Assembly (NCBI RefSeq): GCF_001864935.2 | Contig: NZ_CP126267.1 | Coordinates: 3,100,001 to 3,164,000 of the forward strand | Reading direction: 5' to 3' | DNA length: 64,000 nucleotides | DNA from: Curtobacterium sp. MCBA15_012 | GTDB taxonomy: Bacteria > Actinomycetota > Actinomycetes > Actinomycetales > Microbacteriaceae | Shown here: one piece after another, positions 56,028-63,894 of the stretch | Layout of the letters: every line of letters starts with the position of its first letter | How positions within the stretch are numbered: position 1 is the first letter of the stretch | Notes under the pieces: generated by a model | Told to the model about the DNA's origin: nothing | Seen by the model: the letters and a program-made list of their open reading frames with translations, nothing else | Databases searched by the model: none | Position numbers and translations under genes: made by a program

Positions 56028-57179
56028 CTAATCGTCGCCGAACTGGTCGAGCAGGTCACGCACGTCCGGCCCGACGTGGATGTGGCCCGTGTAGTGGTCA
56101 CGGGTCCAGCGGGTGTCGCCGTGGCCGAGCTGCTGCGCCGCGGCGTCGAGGTCTTGGCCGTTGCGGATCATCGTCGCGACGGTCTTCCGGCACGTGTACG
56201 GAACGAGCCAGTCGGGGTACTCGAGCGCCTCGCGGAAGGTGCGCCACTGGGTGCGCATGTTGTTCGGGGAGCGCAGCGTGCCGACAGCGGAGGGGAACAC
56301 CCACTCGGTCGTCGCGGTGGCGGCTCGGCGGACGAGCATCCGAACGGCGAACGGCGGGAGCGCGAGCGTCCGGAACCCAGCGGCGGTCTTCGGCTTCGGC
56401 TGCCGCTGCAGGCCCTCGCCACGGACGTGCACGGCGGTGCCGGTGATCGTCACGGTCTTCACCTCGGAGCGGAGGTCGACGTCCTGCCAGCGGAGGGCGA
56501 GCACCTCGCCGGTGCGCACGCCGGTCGCGATGAGCATGTCGAACACGTCGGCCAGGTCGGTAAGGCGCTGGCGGCCCCCGCGATCCTTGCTCGCGTCCCA
56601 CTCCTGCAGGCGGGCGCGGAGCAGGAGCACCTCCTCGCGGCTGATGGTGTGGATCTGCCCCGGGGTGCTCGTGACGTTCTCGGTCTCGCGCACGGGGTTC
56701 ATCGCTGCGGCGCCGTGCCGGACGGCGAGCGAGAACATGCCCATGAGCACGACTCGGCAGAGCGCGGCGGTCGCCTTGCCGACGTTCTCCTCGACGGCGA
56801 CGAGGTGCCGGTCGACGACGGGGACGGTGACCTCGCGCACGCGGAGCTCGCCGAGGGCCGGCCGGACGTGGTTCTTGATCGTTCGGCGGTAGACGTCGAG
56901 GGTGCCGTTCGCTCGCTTGCCGAGGAGCGTGTCGTACCAGCGGTCGGCGAGGATCGAGACGCGAGCCTCGCCGTTCAGGTCGGCCCCGTGCAGGCGGACG
57001 CGATCGCGCAGGTGCTCGACGAGCGCGTCCTTCGCCTTCTGCCGGCTCGCGCCGGTCCGGCGCACCTGCCGGGTCACGCCGTCGAAGTCCCGGAACCGCG
57101 CCGACGCGGTCCAGTCGGTGCCCTTGCCGGTCGCGCTGATGTTGCCCCACGTGCCGAGGACGAGCGGTGGGCGGGCCAT
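56028..57179 (-). CDS. int: Tyrosine-type phage integrase
   Basis: 383 residues. An N-terminal arm/core-binding part (WTASARFRDFDGVTRQVRRTGASRQKAKDALVEHLRDRV, YRRTIKNHVRPALGELRVREVT) and a C-terminal catalytic domain: Arg in ATGVRTGEVLALRW, Lys region TVTITGTAVHVRG, the HxxR position reading YTCR in VPYTCRKTVATMI, His in LGHGDTRWTRDHY and the nucleophile Tyr in HYTGH. The usual first His of HxxR is Tyr. Integrates at tRNA-Thr. Start overlaps the ImmA stop by one base. Confidence 0.94.
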   Translation of the reverse strand: MARPPLVLGTWGNISATGKGTDWTASARFRDFDGVTRQVRRTGASRQKAKDALVEHLRDRVRLHGADLNGEARVSILADRWYDTLLGKRANGTLDVYRRTIKNHVRPALGELRVREVTVPVVDRHLVAVEENVGKATAALCRVVLMGMFSLAVRHGAAAMNPVRETENVTSTPGQIHTISREEVLLLRARLQEWDASKDRGGRQRLTDLADVFDMLIATGVRTGEVLALRWQDVDLRSEVKTVTITGTAVHVRGEGLQRQPKPKTAAGFRTLALPPFAVRMLVRRAATATTEWVFPSAVGTLRSPNNMRTQWRTFREALEYPDWLVPYTCRKTVATMIRNGQDLDAAAQQLGHGDTRWTRDHYTGHIHVGPDVRDLLDQFGDD

Positions 57180-57592
57180 CAGACGAGGACCCGGCGGCGA
57201 CCGGCGTAGGTGCGCTCCCCGAGCCGCTGCAGGACATAGCGCCGGAAGTCGTGGACGATCTTCGGCGTCACGTTGAGCTCCTCGGCGATGTAGTGGACGT
57301 CCGGGCTGATCTGCTCGAGCTCGGCGTACTCCTCGGGGTGCACGAGGAGGGTCGCTGCGTACGTGTCTGCCTGGCGCTCGAGAGGGCTGTGCGGGCCGAG
57401 GTCGCAGGTGTGGCCGTAGTAGACGTGGCCGAGCTCGTGCGCGAGGGTCGACCGCCGCTCGCTGGGGGTGAGTCCGAGGTCAAGGTAGATCCGGTCCTCC
57501 ACGGGGCTGTAGCCGCCGAGGAGGTCGTCCGGGAGGTGGGTCAGGACGACGCGCACGCCCAGGGCGGCGGCGCGGTGGAGCAGTTCCTTCAA
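57179..57592 (-). CDS. ImmA/IrrE-family metallopeptidase
   Basis: 137 residues. Zinc-protease motif STLAHELGHVYYGH (HExxH), followed by ERQADTYAATLLVHPEEY with the third ligand Glu/Asp region. Related ImmA proteins cleave the neighbouring immunity repressor to induce the element. TTG 57592 start supported by AGGGGGA four bases upstream. It lies 24 bp after the repressor gene, in the ImmR-ImmA arrangement. Confidence 0.9.
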   Translation of the reverse strand: MKELLHRAAALGVRVVLTHLPDDLLGGYSPVEDRIYLDLGLTPSERRSTLAHELGHVYYGHTCDLGPHSPLERQADTYAATLLVHPEEYAELEQISPDVHYIAEELNVTPKIVHDFRRYVLQRLGERTYAGRRRVLV

Positions 57593-57616
57593 TCGGTCCC
57601 CCTGGTTCGCGGCTGG

Positions 57617-58018
57617 TTACTCCGCGTGCGGCTGGTCGGTCTTGCGTCGGCCGCGCTGTGCGGCGAGGGCGACGTCGCTGCGGCTGAGGTGCTCGGTGTC
57701 GAGGTCGACGTCGATGTCCTCGTCGGCGGTGTCGTCATCCTGGGTGAGGGGGGTGACATTCGTGCGGGCGGCGACGGTCTGTTCCGCGTCGAGGACGACG
57801 GCCTGAAAGTCGGCACCAAGGAACGCGGTCGCGCGGAACAGCTGATCGATGTCCCAGTGCTTCCCGCCGGCGAGCATGCGGGACATCTGCGCGGGCGAGA
57901 CGCCGACGGCGGCGGCGAGCTTCTGCTGCTCGACTCCTCGGCGGACCATGAGGCCCTTGAGGATCGCGGCAACCTCCTTCGTGAGGTCGGACGGCTCGGG
58001 GCGCGCACTTGCTGGCAT
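57617..58018 (-). CDS. XRE-family phage repressor
   Basis: 133 residues. Helix-turn-helix at about residues 12-65 (VAAILKGLMVRRGVEQQKLAAAVGVSPAQMSRMLAGGKHWDIDQLFRATAFLG), then an acidic linker (TQDDDTADEDIDVDLDTEHL) and a basic end (AAQRGRRKTDQPHAE). No LexA-like protease domain, so induction probably uses the adjacent ImmA. ATG 58018 matches the operator boundary; the longer frame to 58159 runs through the operator. Confidence 0.88.
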   Translation of the reverse strand: MPASARPEPSDLTKEVAAILKGLMVRRGVEQQKLAAAVGVSPAQMSRMLAGGKHWDIDQLFRATAFLGADFQAVVLDAEQTVAARTNVTPLTQDDDTADEDIDVDLDTEHLSRSDVALAAQRGRRKTDQPHAE

Positions 58019-58069
58019 GAATAGGAACCTATCAGTTTTGGAAAGTTGTCCGCAACCCGCACCTTCTGG

Positions 58070-58113
58070 GTTGCCATATGAAAAGCAGAGTGGCAGGCTT
58101 TCCATATGGCAAC
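58070..58113. promoter_or_regulatory. Lysogeny operator with 11-bp inverted repeat
   Basis: GTTGCCATATG at 58070-58080 and its exact complement CATATGGCAAC at 58103-58113, spacer 22 bp, in the divergent repressor/Cro gap; the second arm covers the Cro start codon. A nearby AACCTATC and TTTGGAAAG/CTTTCC pair may be further sites. The stretch is AT-richer than its surroundings. Confidence 0.7.
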
Positions 58114-58357
58114 CACGACACCGGCATCCCGGACGGTGGCAGACGAGGTGCTCGCCCACTTGGGCCGCACCCGTCAGACCCGGACCTGGCTGACCGAGAA
58201 GACCGGCATCCCGATCGCGACCATGTCGCGACGCCTCAACGCACAGTCTGCGTTCACGATCGATGAGCTCGTGAGCATTGCCCAGGCGTTGGAGGTTCCC
58301 CTAGGCGAGATCCTCGCCCCCATCACCAGCCCGGCGCAGGCGGCGGTCGCAGCATGA
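58106..58357 (+). CDS. Cro-like helix-turn-helix protein
   Basis: 83 residues. ADEVLAHLGRTRQTRTWLTEKTGIPIATMSRRLNAQSAFTIDELVSIAQALEVPLGEILAP is an XRE HTH with the typical recognition helix. As first gene of the early operon, divergent from the repressor, it is Cro-like; an excisionase-type role is possible. ATG 58106 lies inside the operator arm. Confidence 0.9.
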   Translation: MATTTPASRTVADEVLAHLGRTRQTRTWLTEKTGIPIATMSRRLNAQSAFTIDELVSIAQALEVPLGEILAPITSPAQAAVAA

Positions 58358-58524
58358 GCGGCCGGGTCCCGGGCGACATGTACGGCAAGTACTTCCCCGG
58401 CGAGCCGTACGTCACCGAGTTCATCCCGACGGAGCAGGAAGCCGCCGCCGTCGCCGCGTCCGCGGAGCGGCGGGACAGCGCCGACCTGCTGCCGATGCTT
58501 CTCGGAGAGGCGGTGGCGTCGTGA
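58354..58524 (+). CDS. Small phage protein, early operon
   Basis: 56 residues starting MSGRVPGDMYGKYFPGEPYV and ending DLLPMLLGEAVAS. ATG overlaps the Cro stop (ATGA) and its own stop overlaps the next GTG, so translation is coupled on both sides. Acidic/helical; no family recognised. Confidence 0.65.
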   Translation: MSGRVPGDMYGKYFPGEPYVTEFIPTEQEAAAVAASAERRDSADLLPMLLGEAVAS

Positions 58525-58694
58525 GGATCGTGCTGGCGCTCGTCGCCCTCTCGTTCGTCGCCGCGCTGTTCGCGTCCGCCGTCGACCGGTACTCGGTCGT
58601 CTGGGCCGCGCTCGCCTGGGCCGTCGTCGTCCTGTTCGTCGCCGCTGTCCTTCGCCTCCACGCCGTCATCAACGCCGAGTCGGCCGACGAGTGA
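58521..58694 (+). CDS. Small phage membrane protein
   Basis: 57 residues (RIVLALVALSFVAALFASAV then WAALAWAVVVLFVAAVLRL), GTG 58521. Two hydrophobic helices with a short polar turn (DRYSV). GTGA overlaps at both ends. A role in superinfection exclusion or as a small membrane factor is possible but unproven. Confidence 0.6.
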   Translation: MRIVLALVALSFVAALFASAVDRYSVVWAALAWAVVVLFVAAVLRLHAVINAESADE

Positions 58695-58819
58695 CCTTCC
58701 CGCACGGCATCCTCTGCGGCTGCGACGCCTGCTGGTCGCCCGCGGACCTCGACGACGACCGCCTCGGCAAGGCGATCGCTCGGGTCGCCGAGGTTGACGA
58801 GACGGATCCCTGCGACTGA
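58691..58819 (+). CDS. Tiny Cys-rich phage protein
   Basis: 42 residues, GTG 58691 overlapping the preceding stop. TFPHGILCGCDACWSPADLDDD carries CxCxxC, with a further Cys at the end (TDPCD), suggesting a small zinc-binding module. No family recognised. Confidence 0.55.
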   Translation: MTFPHGILCGCDACWSPADLDDDRLGKAIARVAEVDETDPCD

Positions 58820-58907
58820 TCTGAGCAGTTCCCCGCTCTCGGTCCCCTTCCTCTGCAACGTGCTCCGCCTCCGGAGCGCGTCATCAGCCATCCCCTCAAG
58901 GAGAACC

Positions 58908-60188
58908 ATGACCACCACGAACCCCGCCCCGCTGCGGGTGCTCAACCTCGTCGTCGAGAACTACAAGCGCCTCACCGCCGTCGAGATCAAGCCCGAGGGC
59001 GACGTCGTCCTCATCGGCGGCCGGAACGCGCAGGGCAAGACGTCCGTCCTCGACGCGATCTACGCCGTGCTCAAGGGCGGCGCCGCTGCCCGCGAGACGG
59101 TGCAGCCGATCCGCGACGGCCAGGACACCGCGGTCGCCCGGCTCGAGATCGGCGACGAGCAGGGCACCGTCGCCTACGTCGCCACCCGCCGGTGGACGAA
59201 GGACGACGCCGGCACCCTCACCGTCGAGTCGTCCGACCACGCGCGCTTCTCGTCGCCGCAGAAGCTCCTCGACGGGATGCTTGGCTCGATCACGCTCGAC
59301 CCGCTCGCGTTCACCCGCATGGACGCGAAGAAGCAGCTCGCGACGCTCATCGACGCCCTCGGCGACTCGCTCGGGTTTGACCCCGTGAAGCTGGACGCCG
59401 AGCGGAAGGGCGTCTACGACCGCCGCACCGAGGTCGGGCGCGCCGTCACCCGCCTCGAGGGGCAGCTCGGCAGCTTCCCGTCGCCGGACCCGACGGTCCC
59501 CGCCGAGGAGGTGTCCGCCGCGGACCTGCTCGCGAAGGTTGAGGCCGTGTCGCGGCAGAACCGTGCGATCGACACGGCGATCGAGACCGCACGGCAGGCG
59601 CGTGCCGAGCAGGAGCGCGCAGCGGACGCGCTCGTCGCCGCGCAGAACGCCCTCACGGCTGCGACCACCCGCGCGACGGAGACGGTCACGGCGGCCCGGG
59701 CGCTCGGCGAGCGGGACGACCCGCAGCCGTTCCTCGATCAGCTAGCCGAGCTCGACAAGGTGAACGAGCGGGTGCGGCAGCAGCGCGACCGAGCCGCCGT
59801 CGCCGAGGAGCTGTCCGACCGGAAGCGGGAGCAGGCGCAGCACACGCTCCGTCTCGAGGAGATCGACCGGCAGAAGGCCGACGGCATCGCCGCCGCGAAG
59901 CTGCCCGTCCCCGGCCTCGGGTTCGACGCCGACGGCGTGACGCTCAACGGCATCCCGTTCTCGCAGGCGTCCACCGCCGAGCAGGTGCGGGTCTCGACCG
60001 CCCTCGCGATGGCCGGCGACCCGACGATCCGCGTGATGCGCATCGACGGCGGCGAGTCCCTCGACTCCGAGTCGCTCGCGATCGTCGAGCAGCTCGCCGC
60101 GGAGAAGTCGTACCAGGTGTGGATCTCCCGGGTCGACGAGTCGCGGTCGGTCGGCTTCACGATCGAGGACGGGACGGTCGTCGCATGA
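58908..60188 (+). CDS. RecF/SbcC-like SMC-type ATPase
   Basis: 426 residues. LNLVVENYKRLTAVEIKPEGDVVLIGGRNAQGKTSVLDAIYAVL is the N-terminal SMC/RecF start with Walker A GRNAQGKTS; a coiled-coil middle (about residues 150-320) follows; the C-terminal half has SQASTAEQVRVSTALAMAG (signature-like) and IRVMRIDGGESLD in Walker B position, with DGGE in place of DE. Probably an accessory to the exonuclease/annealing pair encoded downstream. ATG 58908 with AAGGAG. Confidence 0.88.
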   Translation: MTTTNPAPLRVLNLVVENYKRLTAVEIKPEGDVVLIGGRNAQGKTSVLDAIYAVLKGGAAARETVQPIRDGQDTAVARLEIGDEQGTVAYVATRRWTKDDAGTLTVESSDHARFSSPQKLLDGMLGSITLDPLAFTRMDAKKQLATLIDALGDSLGFDPVKLDAERKGVYDRRTEVGRAVTRLEGQLGSFPSPDPTVPAEEVSAADLLAKVEAVSRQNRAIDTAIETARQARAEQERAADALVAAQNALTAATTRATETVTAARALGERDDPQPFLDQLAELDKVNERVRQQRDRAAVAEELSDRKREQAQHTLRLEEIDRQKADGIAAAKLPVPGLGFDADGVTLNGIPFSQASTAEQVRVSTALAMAGDPTIRVMRIDGGESLDSESLAIVEQLAAEKSYQVWISRVDESRSVGFTIEDGTVVA

Positions 60189-60511
60189 TCGGGGCGGAGT
60201 TCCACCGTCAGGCGATGGAGGACGCCCTTGCGGACGCCGCCGAGCAGACCGCGGTCGACCGCAAGACCGTCGCCCTCGCTGAGGCGCAGGTGCACGCGAC
60301 CGCCCTGCTGGCGGAGGAGCAGCGCACTGCGAACCTCATCGCCCTGTTCGACGAGGAGGGCCCCGAGGTCTTCCGTGCTCCGGAGATCTCCGCGACGAGC
60401 ATCGGCACCCCGGTCGAGCTGCGGCAGGCCCGCCGTGCGGCGAGCGAGGCGGTCCGGACGCAGTACCTCGTGCTCGCGGCCGAGATCGCGGAACGGCTGG
60501 CTCTCGCATGA
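60185..60511 (+). CDS. Helical phage protein
   Basis: 108 residues, strongly alpha-helical and Ala/Glu/Arg-rich (MEDALADAAEQTAVDRKTVALAEAQVHATALLAEEQRTANLIALFDEEG), possibly coiled coil. ATGA overlaps on both sides. No family recognised; by context an accessory of the recombination genes. Confidence 0.7.
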   Translation: MIGAEFHRQAMEDALADAAEQTAVDRKTVALAEAQVHATALLAEEQRTANLIALFDEEGPEVFRAPEISATSIGTPVELRQARRAASEAVRTQYLVLAAEIAERLALA

Positions 60512-61140
60512 GCGCCCCGTCCTGGCGCAACAGGGTCATCGTCGATGGCTCCGACCGCGACCTCTGGCTCGGTGCTCGCCGGCAGGTGATCGGCGCGTAC
60601 GACGCGAAGAAGCTCGCGAAGCCGACGAGCGTCGACAAGTACCTCGCGTCGAAGCTCGCCGAGAAGACGTTCACGGGCAACGCCTACACGGAGGAGGGGC
60701 ACCGCTGGGAGCCGCTGATGCTCGCCTACGCGGGCATCCCGCAGAACAGCGCGCTGATCCACTCCCCCGACGAGCCCGGCCATGCAGCGACCCCGGACGG
60801 GCTCCGCGTGAACCCGGACGGCCGGCTCACCCTCGCCGAGTGCAAGGCCCGCCTCGGCCGGATCACGGACGGCCCGGAGCGGGAGGAGTGGCGGCAGCTC
60901 GCGTGGCAGTTCCGCGTCCTCCCCGAGGCCGACGAGATCGAGTTCCTGTGGGTCGAGCTCGTCAAGAACGAGCACGGCGAGTGGGACCTCCGCGAGGGCC
61001 TGCACGGCATCCCCCGCCGGCTCGTCGTCACCCGCGACCACCCGAAGGTCGTCGAGGCACTCGCCCTCGTCGTCCCCATCGCCACTGACCTCCTCGCGCG
61101 GCTCCGCGTCGCGCTGACCTACGAACGGAGAGCCGCATGA
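60508..61140 (+). CDS. YqaJ-family phage recombination exonuclease
   Basis: 210 residues, PD-(D/E)XK fold. The catalytic pieces are visible: Glu in NAYTEEGHRWEPLML, Asp in HAATPDGLR, ExK in TLAECKAR, and Gln/Tyr-type helix WRQLAWQFRV. YqaJ exonucleases resect double-strand ends 5'-3' to feed an annealing protein, here the RecT-like protein encoded next. ATG 60508. Confidence 0.9.
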   Translation: MSAPSWRNRVIVDGSDRDLWLGARRQVIGAYDAKKLAKPTSVDKYLASKLAEKTFTGNAYTEEGHRWEPLMLAYAGIPQNSALIHSPDEPGHAATPDGLRVNPDGRLTLAECKARLGRITDGPEREEWRQLAWQFRVLPEADEIEFLWVELVKNEHGEWDLREGLHGIPRRLVVTRDHPKVVEALALVVPIATDLLARLRVALTYERRAA

Positions 61141-62132
61141 GCACCGAGATCACGACGTACGTCCGGGCGTCGCTCGCCGAGAAGCGCGACTACGTGCAGA
61201 CGATCGCGCAGGCCGGCGACCTGCTGCCGAAGGGCCTCTGGCACAACGTCCGCAACCCCGAGACGAAGATGATGGAGCAGCGCCCCTCCCCCGGGAAGGT
61301 CATGCTCGTCGTCGAGACGGGCCTCATGCTCGGCGTGCACCCGATGGCCGCTCTGCAGGGCATCGACGTCATCGAGGGTCACCCGACGATCAAGCCGGCG
61401 CTCATGTCGGCGCTGCTCCGGCAGGCGGGGCACTCGCTCCGCATCCGGCAGACCGGCTCCGTTCGCGGTGGCGATCTCGCCGTCACGACGACGCTGATCC
61501 GCAAGGACGACCCGGAGTTCCCGTACGAGTACACGTGGACGCCGCAGGACGCCGTCGACGCGGGCCTGCTCGACTCGTACGTGCCGGACGCCGAGGGCGT
61601 GTGGCGGCCCCGGGCACGGTCGAAGGACGGCAAGCCGCTGCCGTGGGAGCTGTTCACGGCGCGCCTCTGCCGGTGGCGGTCGCTGTCCGACGCCGCGTCG
61701 GCTGGCGGCGAGGACGTCCTCATGGGCCTGCACTACACGGCCGAGGAGCTCGGCGCGACCGTAGACAGCGAGGGCTCGGTCGTCGAGGCCGCTCCGACTG
61801 AGGCGTCGGCTCCTGCGAGAGCCTGGCTGGACGAGATCGCCGCGGCGACGACGCATGAACAGGTGGAGGCGGTCCTCGACGAGGCTCGCGTCAGCGACGG
61901 GCTCACCGACGCGCTGCGCACCGCGGCGATGACGCGGCACGGCATGCTCGGCGCCCCGACTGCGGAGCCGGCCGAGGCCGCCGTCGAGCCGGTGCCCGAG
62001 GTCGATCCTGAGCTTGTCGTCGTCACCCCGCCGACGGGAGAGACCACGCCGGTGTCCTCGCCCGAGCTCTCCGACGACGACTGGTTCGCGCAGGCTGAGG
62101 CGGACTCTGCCCGGTACGGCGGCCAGCCGTGA
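61137..62132 (+). CDS. RecT-like single-strand annealing protein
   Basis: 331 residues. VMLVVETGLMLGVHPMAALQGIDVIEGHPTIKPALMSALLRQAGHSLRI, then YTWTPQDAVDAGLLDS and WELFTARLCRWRSLSDAA match the RecT-like/phage ssDNA-annealing pattern in actinophages. The last 130 residues are an acidic Pro/Glu-rich tail, ending DDDWFAQAEADSARYGGQP, like SSB acidic tips. Works with the YqaJ exonuclease. ATG 61137 overlaps the preceding stop. Confidence 0.82.
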   Translation: MSTEITTYVRASLAEKRDYVQTIAQAGDLLPKGLWHNVRNPETKMMEQRPSPGKVMLVVETGLMLGVHPMAALQGIDVIEGHPTIKPALMSALLRQAGHSLRIRQTGSVRGGDLAVTTTLIRKDDPEFPYEYTWTPQDAVDAGLLDSYVPDAEGVWRPRARSKDGKPLPWELFTARLCRWRSLSDAASAGGEDVLMGLHYTAEELGATVDSEGSVVEAAPTEASAPARAWLDEIAAATTHEQVEAVLDEARVSDGLTDALRTAAMTRHGMLGAPTAEPAEAAVEPVPEVDPELVVVTPPTGETTPVSSPELSDDDWFAQAEADSARYGGQP

Positions 62133-62524
62133 GCACGCAGGACATCGCTCGGATGGACACCGGCGAGATCGTCTCGTACGAGCCGGTCACGCCGCTCGAG
62201 CTCGAGTTCATGATCCGTGAGCTCGGCGAGCGGCTCGAGCGGGCCGTGCCGGTGATGAAGGGGCTGTACAAGGCCCGCTACGACGCCGAGAGAGCACTCA
62301 TCGAGGAGAAGGCGAAGGCGGTGCTCCGATCCGGGAAGGCGTCCGTCACCGAGAAGCGTGCCGAAGCCGACCTCGAGACCATGACGTTCCGCCGGGACGT
62401 CGACGCGGCGAAGGAGACCCTCCACGCCGCGGAGGAGCTGCAGAAGGCACTCGCCGCCCGCCTCATGGGCCTGCAGAACATCAACAAGGTGCTCGGCCAG
62501 GCGTACGGCGCCTCCCCGCGCTGA
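62129..62524 (+). CDS. Helical phage protein, early operon
   Basis: 131 residues, GTG 62129 (GTGA overlap). Charged helices: LELEFMIRELGERLERAVPVMKGLYKARYDAERALIEEKAKAVL and EADLETMTFRRDVDAAKETLHAAEELQKAL. Basic in the middle; may bind DNA or a partner. No family recognised. Confidence 0.75.
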   Translation: MSTQDIARMDTGEIVSYEPVTPLELEFMIRELGERLERAVPVMKGLYKARYDAERALIEEKAKAVLRSGKASVTEKRAEADLETMTFRRDVDAAKETLHAAEELQKALAARLMGLQNINKVLGQAYGASPR

Positions 62525-62574
62525 CCCACAGACCCCCGGCCGCCCGGCCGGTTCACCCCAGGAAGGGAAGACCC

Positions 62575-62952
62575 ATGTCCAAGGACGAGACGCAGAAGAA
62601 GCCCGGGAGCTTCGCCGCGTTCCTCGCGTCGACGAGACCGAAGACGGACCTCGAGCTGCACGAGGAGCTCACGAAGCTCGTCGCCGCGATCGAGGAGACG
62701 GGGAAGGGCGGCACGATCACCCTCACCCTCGAGCTCAAGCCGATCGACGACGCCGTCAGCGCGCTCAAGGTCAACGACAAGATCACCGTCAAGCGGCCCG
62801 AGAAGAACCGTCAGGGGTCGATCACGTACGTCGACCGAGACCACACCCTGTCGCGCCGCGACCCGTCGTCGATGCCCCTGTTCGACGACGACGACATCCG
62901 CAACGCACCCGCCCACGACCCCGCTACCGGGGAGATCAAGGAGCTCGACTGA
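62575..62952 (+). CDS. Hypothetical phage protein
   Basis: 125 residues. A lysine-rich start, LELHEELTKLVAAIEETGKGGTITLTLELKPIDDAVSALKVNDKITVKRPE, then an acidic end (PLFDDDDIRNAPAHDPATGEIKELD). The GTITLTLELK strand pattern is seen in early proteins of actinophages adjacent to DUF2303 genes. Function unknown. ATG 62575 with GGAAGGGAAG. Confidence 0.8.
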   Translation: MSKDETQKKPGSFAAFLASTRPKTDLELHEELTKLVAAIEETGKGGTITLTLELKPIDDAVSALKVNDKITVKRPEKNRQGSITYVDRDHTLSRRDPSSMPLFDDDDIRNAPAHDPATGEIKELD

Positions 62953-62954
62953 GC

Positions 62955-63821
62955 ATGACCGACTACACCGACACCCCCGAGGCCGCCGTCGTCGCGGACC
63001 TCGCCCGCCAGGCCGCCGGCGCGGAGACCCTCGACCCCGGCGCGGTCCTCGCCGTTCCGGGTCGCGACGGCAGCCTGCAGGTCGTCGACACCGACGCCTA
63101 CGCCGACTCGCCCCGGCACATCACCGCGGCTCGCGTCGTCGGCGACGCCGAGTCGTTCGTCCGGTACGTCGAGAAGCACGTCATCGACGGGCACACCGAG
63201 GTCTACGCCGACACCCCGACGTCGAACGTCATCGCCGTGCTCGACTCCCACGACGCATCGCAGGGCGGATGGCAGAAGCACACCGCGCGCCTCGAGCTGC
63301 GGCACACGAAGTCGTGGGAGGCGTGGACGAAGGTCGACGGGAAGCTGCTCGAGCAGACCGAGTTCGCCGAGTTCATCGAGCAGCAGGCCCTCGACGTCCG
63401 GAAGCCAGACACCGCGGTCCTCATCGAGCTCGCGCAGTCGTTCCAGGCGAAGACGTCCGTCGACTTCGAGGGCGGCGAGCGGCTCGACTCCGGGCAGGTG
63501 CGGCTCAACTACAAGGAGACCGTCTCCGCGCGCGCCGGCCAGAAGGGGCACATCGAGATCCCGACGGAGCTCGAGCTGCTGCTCCGCCCGTACATCGGCG
63601 GCCCCGTGTACCTCGTCGTCGCGCGGTTCCGGTACCGGCTCCGCGGGTCGCAGCTCGGTCTCGGGATCGTCCTGCAGCGCCCGCAGGAGATCCTCGACGC
63701 CGCGTTCGCCGACATCGTCACCGAGATCCGCGACGGGAAGACCGTCACGAAGGACGGCGAGACGACCCAGGTGCACGACGGCATCCCCGCGAGCGTGCCG
63801 GTCTTCTCCGGCCGCCCGTAG
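62955..63821 (+). CDS. DUF2303-family phage protein
   Basis: 288 residues. VRYVEKHVIDGHTEVYADTPTSNVIAVLDSHDASQGGWQKHTARLELRHTKSWEAWTKVDGKLLEQTEFAEFIEQQ and LNYKETVSARAGQKGHIEIP are DUF2303 hallmarks, a family frequent in early regions of actinophages and prophages. Role unknown, perhaps DNA metabolism. ATG 62955. Confidence 0.92.
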   Translation: MTDYTDTPEAAVVADLARQAAGAETLDPGAVLAVPGRDGSLQVVDTDAYADSPRHITAARVVGDAESFVRYVEKHVIDGHTEVYADTPTSNVIAVLDSHDASQGGWQKHTARLELRHTKSWEAWTKVDGKLLEQTEFAEFIEQQALDVRKPDTAVLIELAQSFQAKTSVDFEGGERLDSGQVRLNYKETVSARAGQKGHIEIPTELELLLRPYIGGPVYLVVARFRYRLRGSQLGLGIVLQRPQEILDAAFADIVTEIRDGKTVTKDGETTQVHDGIPASVPVFSGRP

Positions 63822-63894
63822 CTCAGCCGGGGCGGTGACCTCTTGCACAGGCCACCGCCCCACCCACACTCCACCCCCTTGCGAGAGACACAGC

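Noticed and set aside
63828..63860. GGGGCGGTG/CACCGCCCC inverted repeat as terminator
   Set aside because: Loop is about 15 bases, no T-run, and the phage operon seems to continue into the next gene.
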